The position numbers were made by a program, and so were the translations under genes. DNA of 64,000 bases from VRUE01 sp035318745 (GTDB lineage Bacteria; Actinomycetota; Thermoleophilia; Solirubrobacterales; 70-9), in contig DATHEA010000021.1 of assembly GCA_035318745.1 (NCBI GenBank), positions 248,001 through 312,000 on the forward strand, read 5' to 3'. The notes under the pieces are model-generated. The model saw only the letters and a program-made list of their open reading frames with translations, had not been told where the DNA came from and did no database searches. Below are positions 8,629 through 16,332 of the stretch, one piece after another. Position 1 is the first letter of the stretch; every line of letters begins with the position of its first letter.

Positions 8629-9762
8629 GTGATCGTCCTCGTCATCCTGTCGATCGCCGCGATCAGCTGGCACTTCTCGGACGCCGTTCTCGTACCCGAC
8701 CACTCCAGCCCCGCCGCAAAGGTGGAGGTCGAGCGAGTCGGACCGGGGCGGATCGTGCTCGAGCGCAGCGAAGACACCGAACGGCCCGGCACCTATGGGC
8801 TCGAATGGGCGGGTGGACACGCGATCGCCGGTGACATCGTCGAGGTCGATGCCGACACCGTCATCCGCCGGCTACGTGCCGTCCGCGGTTACCTGGTCCC
8901 CGGCATGGATGTCGGCGTCGAAGCCGACGTCTACGTCGGCGATCCCCGACAGGCGCTGGGCATTCCCTTCGCCGAAGTAGACGTGCCCGACGAGCTTGGG
9001 CCGATGGCCGCCTGGTCGATCCCCGGGCGCAGCCGCACCTGGGCGATCGTCGTACACGGCATCAACGGCATGCCCCAGCTCGGCCTGCGCATGGTCCCGG
9101 CGCTGCGCCGCGCCGGCCTGTCGAGCATGCTGATCACCTACCGCGAGGATCTCGGTGCCCCACCCAGCCCCGACGGCTTCCACCACATGGGCTTGACCGA
9201 GTGGCGCGATCTCGAGGCCGCTGCGCGCTACGCGCTCACCCACGGGGCCCGCCGCCTCGTCCTCGCCGGCTACTCGATGGGTGGCGCGATCGTGGCGCAA
9301 TTCATGGAGCGTTCGCCGCTGGCCTCGCGTGTCGTCGGCCTCGTCCTCGACGCGCCGGCCCTCGACTGGAGGCGGATCCTTGAATTCAACGCCACCCGAT
9401 TGGGATTTCCGGCCTTCAGCGCTCTGCCGCTCGAGTGGACGATCGGGGCTCGCATCGACGTCGACTGGGACAGTCTCGACGCCCTCGAGCACACGGACGA
9501 CTTTCACCTGCCGATCCTGCTCTTCCACGGCACCGACGACAAGGTCGTGCCGATCTCGCTCAGCGAAGACTTCGCCGCGGCGCTGCCCCGCTGGGTCACC
9601 TTCTATCGCGTGCCCGCCGCCGGCCACGTCGAGTCCTGGAACGTCGCCCCCCGAAGCTACGAACATCGCCTGACCGCATTTCTCTCACATCTGCCGGGTG
9701 AACTAATCCGGGCCAGGGCGGGTAACCCTGGCCAAGAGCAATCGTCATCAAACAGGCCATGA
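8629..9762 (+). CDS. alpha/beta hydrolase with N-terminal signal anchor
   Basis: Serine hydrolase of 377 residues. An N-terminal hydrophobic segment (residues 1-15) may anchor or export it. About 120 residues of unknown N-terminal extension follow, then the alpha/beta-hydrolase core with oxyanion-region VVHGING, nucleophile elbow AGYSMGGA, an acidic residue in FHGTDDKVVP and the catalytic His in AAGHVESWN. This matches the peptidase S9/BEM46-like group; the substrate is unknown. GTG start at 8629, divergent from the SpoIIM-like gene with about 53 bp between. Confidence 0.8.
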   Translation: MIVLVILSIAAISWHFSDAVLVPDHSSPAAKVEVERVGPGRIVLERSEDTERPGTYGLEWAGGHAIAGDIVEVDADTVIRRLRAVRGYLVPGMDVGVEADVYVGDPRQALGIPFAEVDVPDELGPMAAWSIPGRSRTWAIVVHGINGMPQLGLRMVPALRRAGLSSMLITYREDLGAPPSPDGFHHMGLTEWRDLEAAARYALTHGARRLVLAGYSMGGAIVAQFMERSPLASRVVGLVLDAPALDWRRILEFNATRLGFPAFSALPLEWTIGARIDVDWDSLDALEHTDDFHLPILLFHGTDDKVVPISLSEDFAAALPRWVTFYRVPAAGHVESWNVAPRSYEHRLTAFLSHLPGELIRARAGNPGQEQSSSNRP

Positions 9763-9782
9763 GCCACGCCGAAGGAGAACGC

Positions 9783-9998
9783 ATGTCGCACCGCATAGCC
9801 AGGATCTTCGCCCTCTCGACTGTCAGCGCCGCTCTCGCCATCGGCGGCCTCGGAGCCAGCACGGCGAGCGCCGGTCGCGATCACCCCGAGGACGGCCCGC
9901 ACCGGGGCGGCCACCATCACTGCAAGGGCCTCAAAGGCAAAAAAAGGCAGAACTGCGAGAGGCATCACCACGGGGAGCACGGTCCCAACCACACCTAG
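9783..9998 (+). CDS. small secreted His-rich peptide
   Basis: A 71-residue product with a clear signal peptide (basic start, hydrophobic core, cleavage expected after TASA at about residue 29), leaving a roughly 40-residue mature peptide with many His (GGHHHC, RHHHGEHG), a Cys pair 10 residues apart and several Lys/Arg. The ATG at 9783 follows a good Shine-Dalgarno sequence (GAAGGAG) and is preferred over an in-frame ATG at 9759. Metal binding is inference. It is close to a MerR-regulated locus but on its own transcript. Confidence 0.65.
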   Translation: MSHRIARIFALSTVSAALAIGGLGASTASAGRDHPEDGPHRGGHHHCKGLKGKKRQNCERHHHGEHGPNHT

Positions 9999-10055
9999 GC
10001 TTCCGCTCTACCGGCGTCGGCTGCGGAGGTTTCTGACCCCCACGCTCGCGACAAA

Positions 10056-10457
10056 TTAAGCGGGCACAGATCCCCCGACAAAGAGCGCGCAGCTCTCCAG
10101 GGAATCGCACCCACAGGTGCTCGCAGCGGTGAGCCAATCACGCATCGCCTGCGCTCGCTCGATCAACACGTCGACCTCGGGAAGCTTGCGGGCGGCCAGC
10201 GCCTGTAGTTGCTCGTGGGCGGGGGCGCCTTGGTCGATGGAGTCGAGTAGCGCGCCGACCTCATCGAGCGAGAACCCGGCCTGCTTGGCAACGTCGATGA
10301 CCCCCAACCGCCGAACGGTGTCGGTGGTGAAGCGCCGTTGCCCGCCGACGCGCTCGGCCTGCGGCAGAAGGCCGTTACGCTCGTAGAAGCGAATCGCCGA
10401 GATGTTGACCTTGGCCTTCTCGGCGACTTCCCCGATGCTGAACGCTGCGTCCGTCAT
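10056..10457 (-). CDS. MerR-family metal- or thiol-responsive regulator
   Basis: Transcription factor of 133 residues with the N-terminal MerR winged helix (FSIGEVAEKAKVNISAIRFYERNGLLP), a dimerisation helix and a C-terminal Cys cluster (C115, C117, C123 in STCGCDSLESC). The cluster resembles metal- or thiol-sensing MerR members rather than drug-binding ones; the ligand is unknown. It is divergent from the gene at 10540, and a MerR-type operator lies between them, so it probably controls that gene and itself. Confidence 0.85.
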   Translation of the reverse strand: MTDAAFSIGEVAEKAKVNISAIRFYERNGLLPQAERVGGQRRFTTDTVRRLGVIDVAKQAGFSLDEVGALLDSIDQGAPAHEQLQALAARKLPEVDVLIERAQAMRDWLTAASTCGCDSLESCALFVGGSVPA

Positions 10458-10470
10458 TTCAAATTTCTCC

Positions 10471-10503
10471 TTGACCTAAACCTTGGTTCAGGTTCAACAC
10501 TAT
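10471..10503 (+). promoter_or_regulatory. MerR-type operator/promoter
   Basis: A -35 hexamer TTGACC (10471-10476) and a weak -10 (CACTAT at 10498-10503, or AACACT two bases earlier) are separated by an unusually long 19-21 bp spacer. The spacer holds a near-perfect dyad at 10474-10493: ACCTAAACC, TT, GGTTCAGGT. Long spacers with a centred dyad are the hallmark of MerR-activated promoters. It reads toward the gene at 10540 and lies 14 bp before the merR start. Confidence 0.75.
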
Positions 10504-10539
10504 CGGGAGCAAGTAGTCCACCTTCAAGGAGGCCAAGCA

Positions 10540-10860
10540 ATGACCGATCAAAAGCCAATCGCCTGCTCACTCGGGGCGAACGACCTGCAACGGCGCCTCG
10601 ATGAGATCGCCGAGCTGAGCGCCGTAAGCCTGATCGCCCGCGACACCGAGAACGGGAAGCACAGGCTGCGCTTCCGCTCCGACCCGACGACGCGCCGCCG
10701 CCTCGATGAGATCGTCGCCGCCGAGGCCGAGTGCTGCTCGTTCCTCGACCTCGAGCTGGCCGAGCGCGGAGGCGAGGTGGTCCTGACCCTGACCGCGCCC
10801 GACGATGGCCAAGTCGTCGCCGACGAGCTTGCCGCTGCCTTCGCGGGCGGGTCCAGTTGA
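10540..10860 (+). CDS. small Cys-Cys protein, predicted MerR target
   Basis: A 106-residue soluble protein with no recognised fold. It has a Cys at residue 9 and a vicinal pair C65-C66 in AEAECCSFLDLEL, followed by a beta-rich end. Small proteins with this Glu-Cys-Cys motif occur next to MerR regulators in other actinobacteria, and a heavy-metal role is plausible inference. The ATG at 10540 has a strong AAGGAGG 7 bp upstream and lies just downstream of the MerR operator. A YnfA-type gene follows 32 bp later. Confidence 0.7.
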   Translation: MTDQKPIACSLGANDLQRRLDEIAELSAVSLIARDTENGKHRLRFRSDPTTRRRLDEIVAAEAECCSFLDLELAERGGEVVLTLTAPDDGQVVADELAAAFAGGSS

Positions 10861-10892
10861 GCGGGATCGGCTCGGACTGCGACGATCCGGCC

Positions 10893-11219
10893 GTGACCGG
10901 AAAGTCGATCGCCCTTTTCATCGCCGCGGCGATCGCCGAGATCGGCGGCGCCTACCTGGTCTGGATCGGCCTGCGTCAGGAAAAGGGGGCGCTGTTCGTA
11001 GCCCTCGGCGTGATCGCCCTCGGTCTCTACGGCGTCGTCGCCACGGCGCAGCCGAGCAATGAGTTCGGTCGCGTCCTCGCCGCCTATGGCGGCGTCTTCA
11101 TCGTCGGCTCGCTGGCCTGGGGCGTGGCCTTCGACGCCTTCAAGCCGGACCGCTACGACCTGATCGGTGCGGCAATCTGCCTGATCGGCGTCGGCACGAT
11201 CATGTACGCGCCTCGGTAA
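10893..11219 (+). CDS. YnfA family (UPF0060) small membrane protein
   Basis: Integral membrane protein of 108 residues with four predicted helices, the length and pattern of the YnfA/UPF0060 family (AEIGGAYLVW near the start, GVIALGLYG, AAYGGVFIVGSLAWGV, then IGAAICLIGV). Related proteins belong to the small multidrug resistance clan, but the substrate here is unknown. The GTG at 10893 is chosen to match family N-termini. It probably shares the MerR-controlled transcript. Confidence 0.85.
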   Translation: MTGKSIALFIAAAIAEIGGAYLVWIGLRQEKGALFVALGVIALGLYGVVATAQPSNEFGRVLAAYGGVFIVGSLAWGVAFDAFKPDRYDLIGAAICLIGVGTIMYAPR

Positions 11220-11254
11220 CACCCAGCTTCTACCCTGATCGATTGCGTGGGGGA

Positions 11255-11327
11255 TGGAGCTAGTGGGGCTCGAACCCACGACCTCCTGACTGCCAGTCAG
11301 ACGCTCTTCCAGCTGAGCTATAGCCCC
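11255..11327 (-). tRNA. tRNA-Ala (GGC anticodon)
   Basis: On the minus strand the 73-nt sequence folds as a complete cloverleaf: acceptor GGGGCTA with TAGCTCC (one G-U), D-stem GCTC/GAGC, anticodon loop CTGGCAG with T33 and anticodon GGC, and T-arm with GTTCGAG. The anticodon reads the alanine codon GCC. CCA is not encoded; the sequence after the discriminator A is CCCCC. Confidence 0.95.
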
Positions 11328-11369
11328 GCAGGATGCTGAGTTTAGAGGTTTGAGTGACGCCGACGGAAG

Positions 11370-12071
11370 CTACGCGGCGCGCTGCTCGGGGTCCTGATCG
11401 TCGTCCACGTCAAGGACCAGGTTGTCGTCAGCAGTGCGGCGGATGTTGAAGTCGAAGGGAGCGTTCTCTTCCAGCTCGCGGAGGAGATCGACGGGCTCGT
11501 CGAGCCGCATCGAGAGCGTCGCGCGGCCCTCGGAAAAGCGCTCGACCGAGATCTCAGATGCACCGAGGCGGCCGACCGCGTTTTCGAAGCCGACCAGCTG
11601 CGAGAAGTCCCCAAGCGGGCCGATCTCGAGCTTGATCAGGCCCTCGAAAAGTTGTCCGAGGGCAGCCTCGGCGCCGGCGGGGGCCACCTGCCCGGCGCCG
11701 TTCGTCGAGCTTTCGTGGACCTCGGTGAGCTCCTGCGTGCGCCGGCTTACCTCAACAGCCTCGCGTAGCGCCTTCATCCGGATCCGCGTCGCCTGCCCGC
11801 GTGCCTGCGACTGGATCTCCTCCAGCCGCTCGGAGACCGCATGCAGGGAGACGATGCTGCGCTCGTGGCGCTCGTCGGCCTCCCGCAATCGCTCGATCAG
11901 GCTGCGGATCTCGCGCTCGCGCTCGATAACCATTCCCGAGAGCGACGCCAGTTCGGCATCCGCGGTGGACGCGTGGTGCTCGACGGCGGAGATCGCCGCG
12001 TCGCGCGCAGACATAGCCGCGTCGACTTCGTCGCGGCGGTAGCCCAGCAGCGCCCGCTTGAAGCTAGCCAT
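11370..12071 (-). CDS. DivIVA-like coiled-coil protein
   Basis: A 233-residue protein beginning with a short DivIVA-type motif (LLGYRRDEVDAAM), then a long coiled coil (about residues 20-125) and a C-terminal alpha/beta domain (about 150-225) with LGPLGDFSQLVGFENAVG-like packing. DivIVA-type proteins mark poles or septa, so a division or cell-organisation role is plausible inference. The ATG at 12071 overlaps the rsfS stop by 8 nt, indicating translational coupling at the end of the proBA-nadD-rsfS operon. A longer upstream frame is rejected because the family motif starts here. Confidence 0.7.
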   Translation of the reverse strand: MASFKRALLGYRRDEVDAAMSARDAAISAVEHHASTADAELASLSGMVIEREREIRSLIERLREADERHERSIVSLHAVSERLEEIQSQARGQATRIRMKALREAVEVSRRTQELTEVHESSTNGAGQVAPAGAEAALGQLFEGLIKLEIGPLGDFSQLVGFENAVGRLGASEISVERFSEGRATLSMRLDEPVDLLRELEENAPFDFNIRRTADDNLVLDVDDDQDPEQRAA

Positions 12072-12465
12072 GCGCGGCACCGTAAAGGTGCCCTCGGACG
12101 CCATCCTGTGGCAGTTGCAACTCGAGCCGCGGCGCCTCGCGCCAGAGGTCCTCGAGCTGGTAACGCTCCCTTTCCTCGGCGGTGAAGACGTGCAGGACGG
12201 CGTCAAGGTAGTCGAGCACGATCCAGCCGGCCACCCCCTCTCCGTCGACCCCACCGGGCAACAATTCGTGCTCCCCCTTGAGGCGCAACTTGACCTCGTC
12301 GACTATTGCCCGTGCCTGGCGTTCGTTGCGTGCCGTGCAGATCACCAGGAAGTCCGTATAGGCAGCGAGGCCGCGCATGTCGAGGACGACGATCTCGGTC
12401 GCCCCTTTCGAGTCGGCCAGCTCGGCCAGCCGCCGGGCCAGTGCGTCGGACTCGAGCCCGCTCAC
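12064..12465 (-). CDS. rsfS: ribosomal silencing factor RsfS
   Basis: Binds ribosomal protein L14 (uL14) and blocks subunit joining when nutrients fall. The 133-residue protein carries the family core (GATEIVVLDMRGLAAYTDFL, later GVAGWIVLDYLDAVLHVF). GTG at 12465 overlaps the nadD stop as GTGA, the usual coupled arrangement of nadD-rsfS. It runs a little longer at the C-terminus than typical homologues. Confidence 0.93.
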   Translation of the reverse strand: MSGLESDALARRLAELADSKGATEIVVLDMRGLAAYTDFLVICTARNERQARAIVDEVKLRLKGEHELLPGGVDGEGVAGWIVLDYLDAVLHVFTAEERERYQLEDLWREAPRLELQLPQDGVRGHLYGAAHG

Positions 12466-13088
12466 GAGTAGATCCCCTTCTCCTCGATGAACCGTGCTAC
12501 GGCCTCCGGCACGAGGTAGCGCAGCGGCCTGCCGGCCGCCGCCCGCTCGCGCACGGCGGAGGAAGAGACGCCGAACTGGGGCATCTCGAGCATCGTCGCC
12601 TTACTCTCGGCGCTGACGCCGCGCATCACCGCGCCCACATCGGCCTCGGATATGCCCGAGCGCCGGGCCACCGCCAGCCGCGCCAGCTCGACCACCCGCT
12701 GCGGCTCGCGCCAGCTCTCGAACCCGACGGCGGCATCCGCACCCATTACGAATACCAAGTCCGGTTCTTCCCTTTCGCGTGCAAGCAATTCCAAGGTCTC
12801 ATACGTGTAGGACGGCCCTTCGCGCCCGACCTCCAGCGTGGAGACGGTGAAGCGCGGGTCGTCGGCGGCGGCGAGCCGCGTCATCGCCAGCCGCAGCTCC
12901 CGGCCGGGATCGTCGTGTATTCGCTTGTGCGGCGCCTCGCCGGTCGGCACCAGCACGACCTCGTCGAGCCCGAGCTGCCAGAGCGCCTCCTGGGCAAGCG
13001 CCAGGTGCCCCAGGTGGGGTGGGTTGAAGGCTGAGCCGAGGACGCCGATCGCGGGACGAGCGCCGTCGGTCCCGGGAGCGCTACTCAC
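12462..13088 (-). CDS. nadD: nicotinate-nucleotide adenylyltransferase
   Basis: Converts nicotinic acid mononucleotide and ATP to deamido-NAD in NAD synthesis. The 208-residue protein has the nucleotidyltransferase signature GSAFNPPHLGHL near residue 18 and the C-terminal SSSAVRERAAAGRPL (the ISST-type motif). GTG at 13088 overlaps the end of proA by 8 nt, and the gene is coupled to rsfS downstream. Confidence 0.94.
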   Translation of the reverse strand: MSSAPGTDGARPAIGVLGSAFNPPHLGHLALAQEALWQLGLDEVVLVPTGEAPHKRIHDDPGRELRLAMTRLAAADDPRFTVSTLEVGREGPSYTYETLELLAREREEPDLVFVMGADAAVGFESWREPQRVVELARLAVARRSGISEADVGAVMRGVSAESKATMLEMPQFGVSSSAVRERAAAGRPLRYLVPEAVARFIEEKGIYS

Positions 13089-14346
13089 GCACTTGGCCGT
13101 CGCCGCGGACGACGTACTTGTAGGTGGTCAGCTCGCGCAGGCCGATCGGGCCGCGGGCATGGAGCTTCTGGGTCGAGTTACCGATCTCCGCCCCCATCCC
13201 GAACTCGAAGCCGTCGGTGAAACGGGTCGAGGCGTTGGTGTAGACGACGGCGGCGTCCACCTCGGCGGCGAAGCGCGCGGCTGCGTCGTCGGAGCGGGTG
13301 ACGATCGCCTCGGAGTGACGGGTGCCGTGGCGGTTGACGTGATCGATCGCCTGGTCGAGCGAGTCGACGACGGCGACGGCAAGCTTCAGGTCCAGGTACT
13401 CGTTGTCCCAATCGTCGCCGCCGGCTGGGCCGACCTCGACTCCGCCGGCGGCTGCCCGGGCGCGCTCGTCCCCAACCAGCTCGACACCGGCGCCGTGCAG
13501 CTCGGCGAGGGTCCCAGGCAGGAACTCCTCCGCAATCGCCACATTGACCAGCAGCGTCTCGGCCGCGTTGCAGACGCCGGGGCGCTGCGTCTTCGCGTTG
13601 ACCGCGATCCGTCGCGCCATCTCGAGATCGGCGTCGGCATGAACGTAGACGTGGCAGTTGCCGGCCGCGGCGAAGATCACCGGCACCGTGGCGACGTCCT
13701 TGAGCGCGTTCTTCAGGCCTTCTCCGCCGCGCGGGATCAGCAGATCGACTGTCTCCTCCTGGGTTGCCAGCTCGGCGAGGTCCTCGTGACCTCCCCCGGC
13801 CAGGAGCACCGCCGCGTCCGCCGGCAGCCCGGCCTCTTCGAGCGCCTCGCGCACGATCGCCGCCAGCGCCCCGTTGGTGCGCTCTGCGTAGTGGGAGCCA
13901 CGCAGGACGATCGCGTTGCCGCTCTTGATCGTCAGCGCCGCGCAGTCGATCGTCACGTTCGGGCGCGCCTCATAGACGACCGCGACGACCCCGAGCGGAA
14001 CCCGCAGCTTGGTCAGATCCAGACCGCTCTCCAGAGTCTTGCGGTCGAGCACCTCGCCAACCGGATCGTCCAGCCCGACGACCGCCCGGACGCCGTCGGC
14101 CATGGACGCGACCCGCTCGGCGCTCAGCGCCAACCGATCCCGCAGCGCCGGAGTGAGCCCTTCGGCGCGCTCATCGGCCAGATCGGCGGCATTTGCCTCG
14201 AGCACGCCCCCGACCCGTTCGCCAAGCAGTCGTGCGATCGCCTCCAGCGCCGCTTCCTTTGTCGCAGTCGGCGCAGCGCCCAGCGCACGCGCCGCCCGCT
14301 GCGCCGCAGCACAGGTTTCGGCGACGGTTTTCGTCGTGACAGCCAT
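13081..14346 (-). CDS. proA: gamma-glutamyl phosphate reductase
   Basis: Second enzyme of proline synthesis, reducing glutamyl-5-phosphate to the semialdehyde with NADPH. The 421-residue aldehyde-dehydrogenase-fold protein contains the catalytic Cys in RPGVCNAAETLL and the C-terminal GRELTTYKY-like family end. It follows proB by about 39 bp and overlaps nadD downstream. Confidence 0.96.
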   Translation of the reverse strand: MAVTTKTVAETCAAAQRAARALGAAPTATKEAALEAIARLLGERVGGVLEANAADLADERAEGLTPALRDRLALSAERVASMADGVRAVVGLDDPVGEVLDRKTLESGLDLTKLRVPLGVVAVVYEARPNVTIDCAALTIKSGNAIVLRGSHYAERTNGALAAIVREALEEAGLPADAAVLLAGGGHEDLAELATQEETVDLLIPRGGEGLKNALKDVATVPVIFAAAGNCHVYVHADADLEMARRIAVNAKTQRPGVCNAAETLLVNVAIAEEFLPGTLAELHGAGVELVGDERARAAAGGVEVGPAGGDDWDNEYLDLKLAVAVVDSLDQAIDHVNRHGTRHSEAIVTRSDDAAARFAAEVDAAVVYTNASTRFTDGFEFGMGAEIGNSTQKLHARGPIGLRELTTYKYVVRGDGQVRE

Positions 14347-14385
14347 CAGCGCTAAGGGTAACTGGCGGAGGTCGGGTGCCCGGCG

Positions 14386-15474
14386 CTACAGCAACACGAA
14401 CCGGTCGCGGTGGATGACCTCATCCGCTGCGTGGGGAAGAAGCTCGCGCACCCGGTCGGTCTTCAACCCGATCACGCCGGAGAGCTCGTGCGAGGCGTAG
14501 TCGACGATTCCCTTGCCGATGATCGCGCTGTCGGTCGCGACCTCGACGGCGTCGCCAGCCTCGAAGTTTCCGTCGACCGCCGTGATGCCGACAGGCAGCA
14601 GGCTCGAACCGCTCTCGCGCAGCACGCGCGCCGCGCCTTCGTCCACGGTCACTCGACCCCGGGCTGACTTGGCGTATTTGAGCCAGAGCTTGAAGCTCGA
14701 CGCCTTGCCGGGCTGGGCGGCGAAGCGCGTGCCGGCCGCACCGCCACTGGCGGCGGAAAGCAGCGTTCGTGGTTTCGTCCCGTTGCAGATCGTCGCCGGG
14801 ATTCCGGCCTCGGCCGCCATCTCCGCCGCCGCGACCTTGCTGCGCATCCCGCCCGAGCCGAAGGCGGAAGTTCGATCGCCGATCTCCATTCCGACCAGCT
14901 CGTCAAAGTCATCGACCGACGCGATCAACTCGGCGTCCGGGTTGGCGCGCGGATCGCCGCGGTGCAGGCCGTCGACATCCGAGAGCAGCACCAGCAACCG
15001 CGCGCCGAGCAGGATCGCGACCTGGGCGGCGAGGAAGTCGTTGTCGCCGAAGGTGATCTCGTCGGTCGCGGTGGTGTCGTTCTCGTTGACCACCGGCACC
15101 ACTCCCCAGTCGATCAGCCGGCGCAGCGTCTGGCGGGCGTTGAGGTAGTTGGTGCGTGCCGCGATGTCGGCCGCCGTCAGCAGCACCTGGGCGGAGCGAG
15201 TTCCCCCCTTGGCGAGCCGTGACTGGTACGCCCGGAAGAGATCGCCCTGGCCGACGGCGGAGGCGGCCTGCAGCTCGTCCATCGCCCGCGGGCGCACCGG
15301 CAGGTCCATCAGCCGCATGCCGCGGGCGATCGCGCCCGAGGTGACCATCGCAACCCGCTCTCCCGCCTGCTCAAGCTCGGCCACCTGCGCGCAGACCGAG
15401 TCGAGCACGTCCTCGCGCAGCTCGCCGTCGTCGGCGGCGACGATCGAGGAGCCGAGCTTGACGACCAAGGTCAT
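14386..15474 (-). CDS. proB: glutamate 5-kinase with PUA domain
   Basis: First enzyme of proline synthesis, phosphorylating glutamate. The 362-residue product has the amino-acid kinase domain (VVKLGSSIV at the start, NENDTTATDEI, FGSGGMRSKV) and a C-terminal PUA domain from about residue 270, the usual bacterial architecture. The PEP mutase/isocitrate lyase gene lies between it and obgE; the two are commonly adjacent in actinobacteria. Confidence 0.96.
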   Translation of the reverse strand: MTLVVKLGSSIVAADDGELREDVLDSVCAQVAELEQAGERVAMVTSGAIARGMRLMDLPVRPRAMDELQAASAVGQGDLFRAYQSRLAKGGTRSAQVLLTAADIAARTNYLNARQTLRRLIDWGVVPVVNENDTTATDEITFGDNDFLAAQVAILLGARLLVLLSDVDGLHRGDPRANPDAELIASVDDFDELVGMEIGDRTSAFGSGGMRSKVAAAEMAAEAGIPATICNGTKPRTLLSAASGGAAGTRFAAQPGKASSFKLWLKYAKSARGRVTVDEGAARVLRESGSSLLPVGITAVDGNFEAGDAVEVATDSAIIGKGIVDYASHELSGVIGLKTDRVRELLPHAADEVIHRDRFVLL

Positions 15475-15519
15475 GCGGCAAGTCTATGAGCGGCAAGCGG
15501 CGCCGAGGCGTGCCCGCAC

Positions 15520-16317
15520 TCAGCCCGCGAGCCACTTCCTCACTCGAGTGGGCGCGCCGAGGCCACCGAGGTCACCCGCATCGCGAATCCGTTCAGCCGC
15601 CCCTGCCATCGCCTCTACGGCTGCCCAGGCGAGACTGCCGCCGACGCTGATCCGCTGGGCGCCCGCCTCGACGATCTCGGCGACAGACAGCCCCGGGCGG
15701 GCGAGCACGTTCACCGGTTTGCCCACCGCCTCGCAGACGGCTCGGATCTCCTCGACGTCGCGCAGGCCCGGTGCGAAGAGCACGTCGGCTCCGGCATGCT
15801 CGTAAGCCTGAAGGCGGGCGATCGTGTCGTCGAGGTCGGGGTTGCCGCGGATGTGATTCTCGGCGCGGGCGGTGAGCGTGAAGGGAAAGCCCAGACCGTC
15901 GGCCGCCCGGCGAGCCGCCTCGATCCGCTCGACCGCGTGGCCGAACGGATAGATCCCGTGCTCGGCCCCGTAGTCCTCGATCGAGCCGCCGACCGCTCCC
16001 GCCTCCGCCGCCCGGGAGGCCGCCCGAGCCGCATCCTCGGGATCGGGACCGAAGCCGTTCTCGAGGTCGACTGACAGGGGCAGGCTCGTCGCTCCGTCGA
16101 CCAGGCGCACGTGCTCGACGAGCTCGTCGAGCGTGACACCGCCGTCCGGCCGGCCGAGCGTGAAGGCGAAGCCCGAGCTGGTCGTCGCCAGCGCCTCGAA
16201 GCCGAGCGCCTCCAGGACTCGTGCCGAGCCGGCGTCCCAAGGATTGGGAATGACGAATGCCTCACCCCCATGCAGGGAACGGAATGCAACTGCCTTCTGC
16301 TGCTGTGTCGCGCTCAA
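15520..16317 (-). CDS. isocitrate lyase/PEP mutase family protein
   Basis: TIM-barrel C-C or P-C bond lyase family member of 265 residues. It has FVIPNPWDAGSARVLEALG at the start, DLENGFG (metal-binding Asp/Glu) near residue 84, GGSIEDY and LTARAENH. The exact reaction is not predictable; 2-methylisocitrate-lyase-like and PEP-mutase-like members look alike. TTG at 16317 has a strong AAGGAGG 6 bp upstream. It is 15 bp after obgE, so it is probably co-transcribed within the obgE-proBA operon. Confidence 0.88.
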   Translation of the reverse strand: MSATQQQKAVAFRSLHGGEAFVIPNPWDAGSARVLEALGFEALATTSSGFAFTLGRPDGGVTLDELVEHVRLVDGATSLPLSVDLENGFGPDPEDAARAASRAAEAGAVGGSIEDYGAEHGIYPFGHAVERIEAARRAADGLGFPFTLTARAENHIRGNPDLDDTIARLQAYEHAGADVLFAPGLRDVEEIRAVCEAVGKPVNVLARPGLSVAEIVEAGAQRISVGGSLAWAAVEAMAGAAERIRDAGDLGGLGAPTRVRKWLAG

Positions 16318-16332
16318 CGTTGCCTCCTTCGG

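Noticed and set aside
5432..8632. 1066-codon open frame on the plus strand opposite leuS and the SpoIIM-like gene
   Set aside because: It runs antisense through two well-supported genes, has no recognisable domain and shows the Val/Gly/Asp/Arg-rich composition produced by GC-rich codons read backward.
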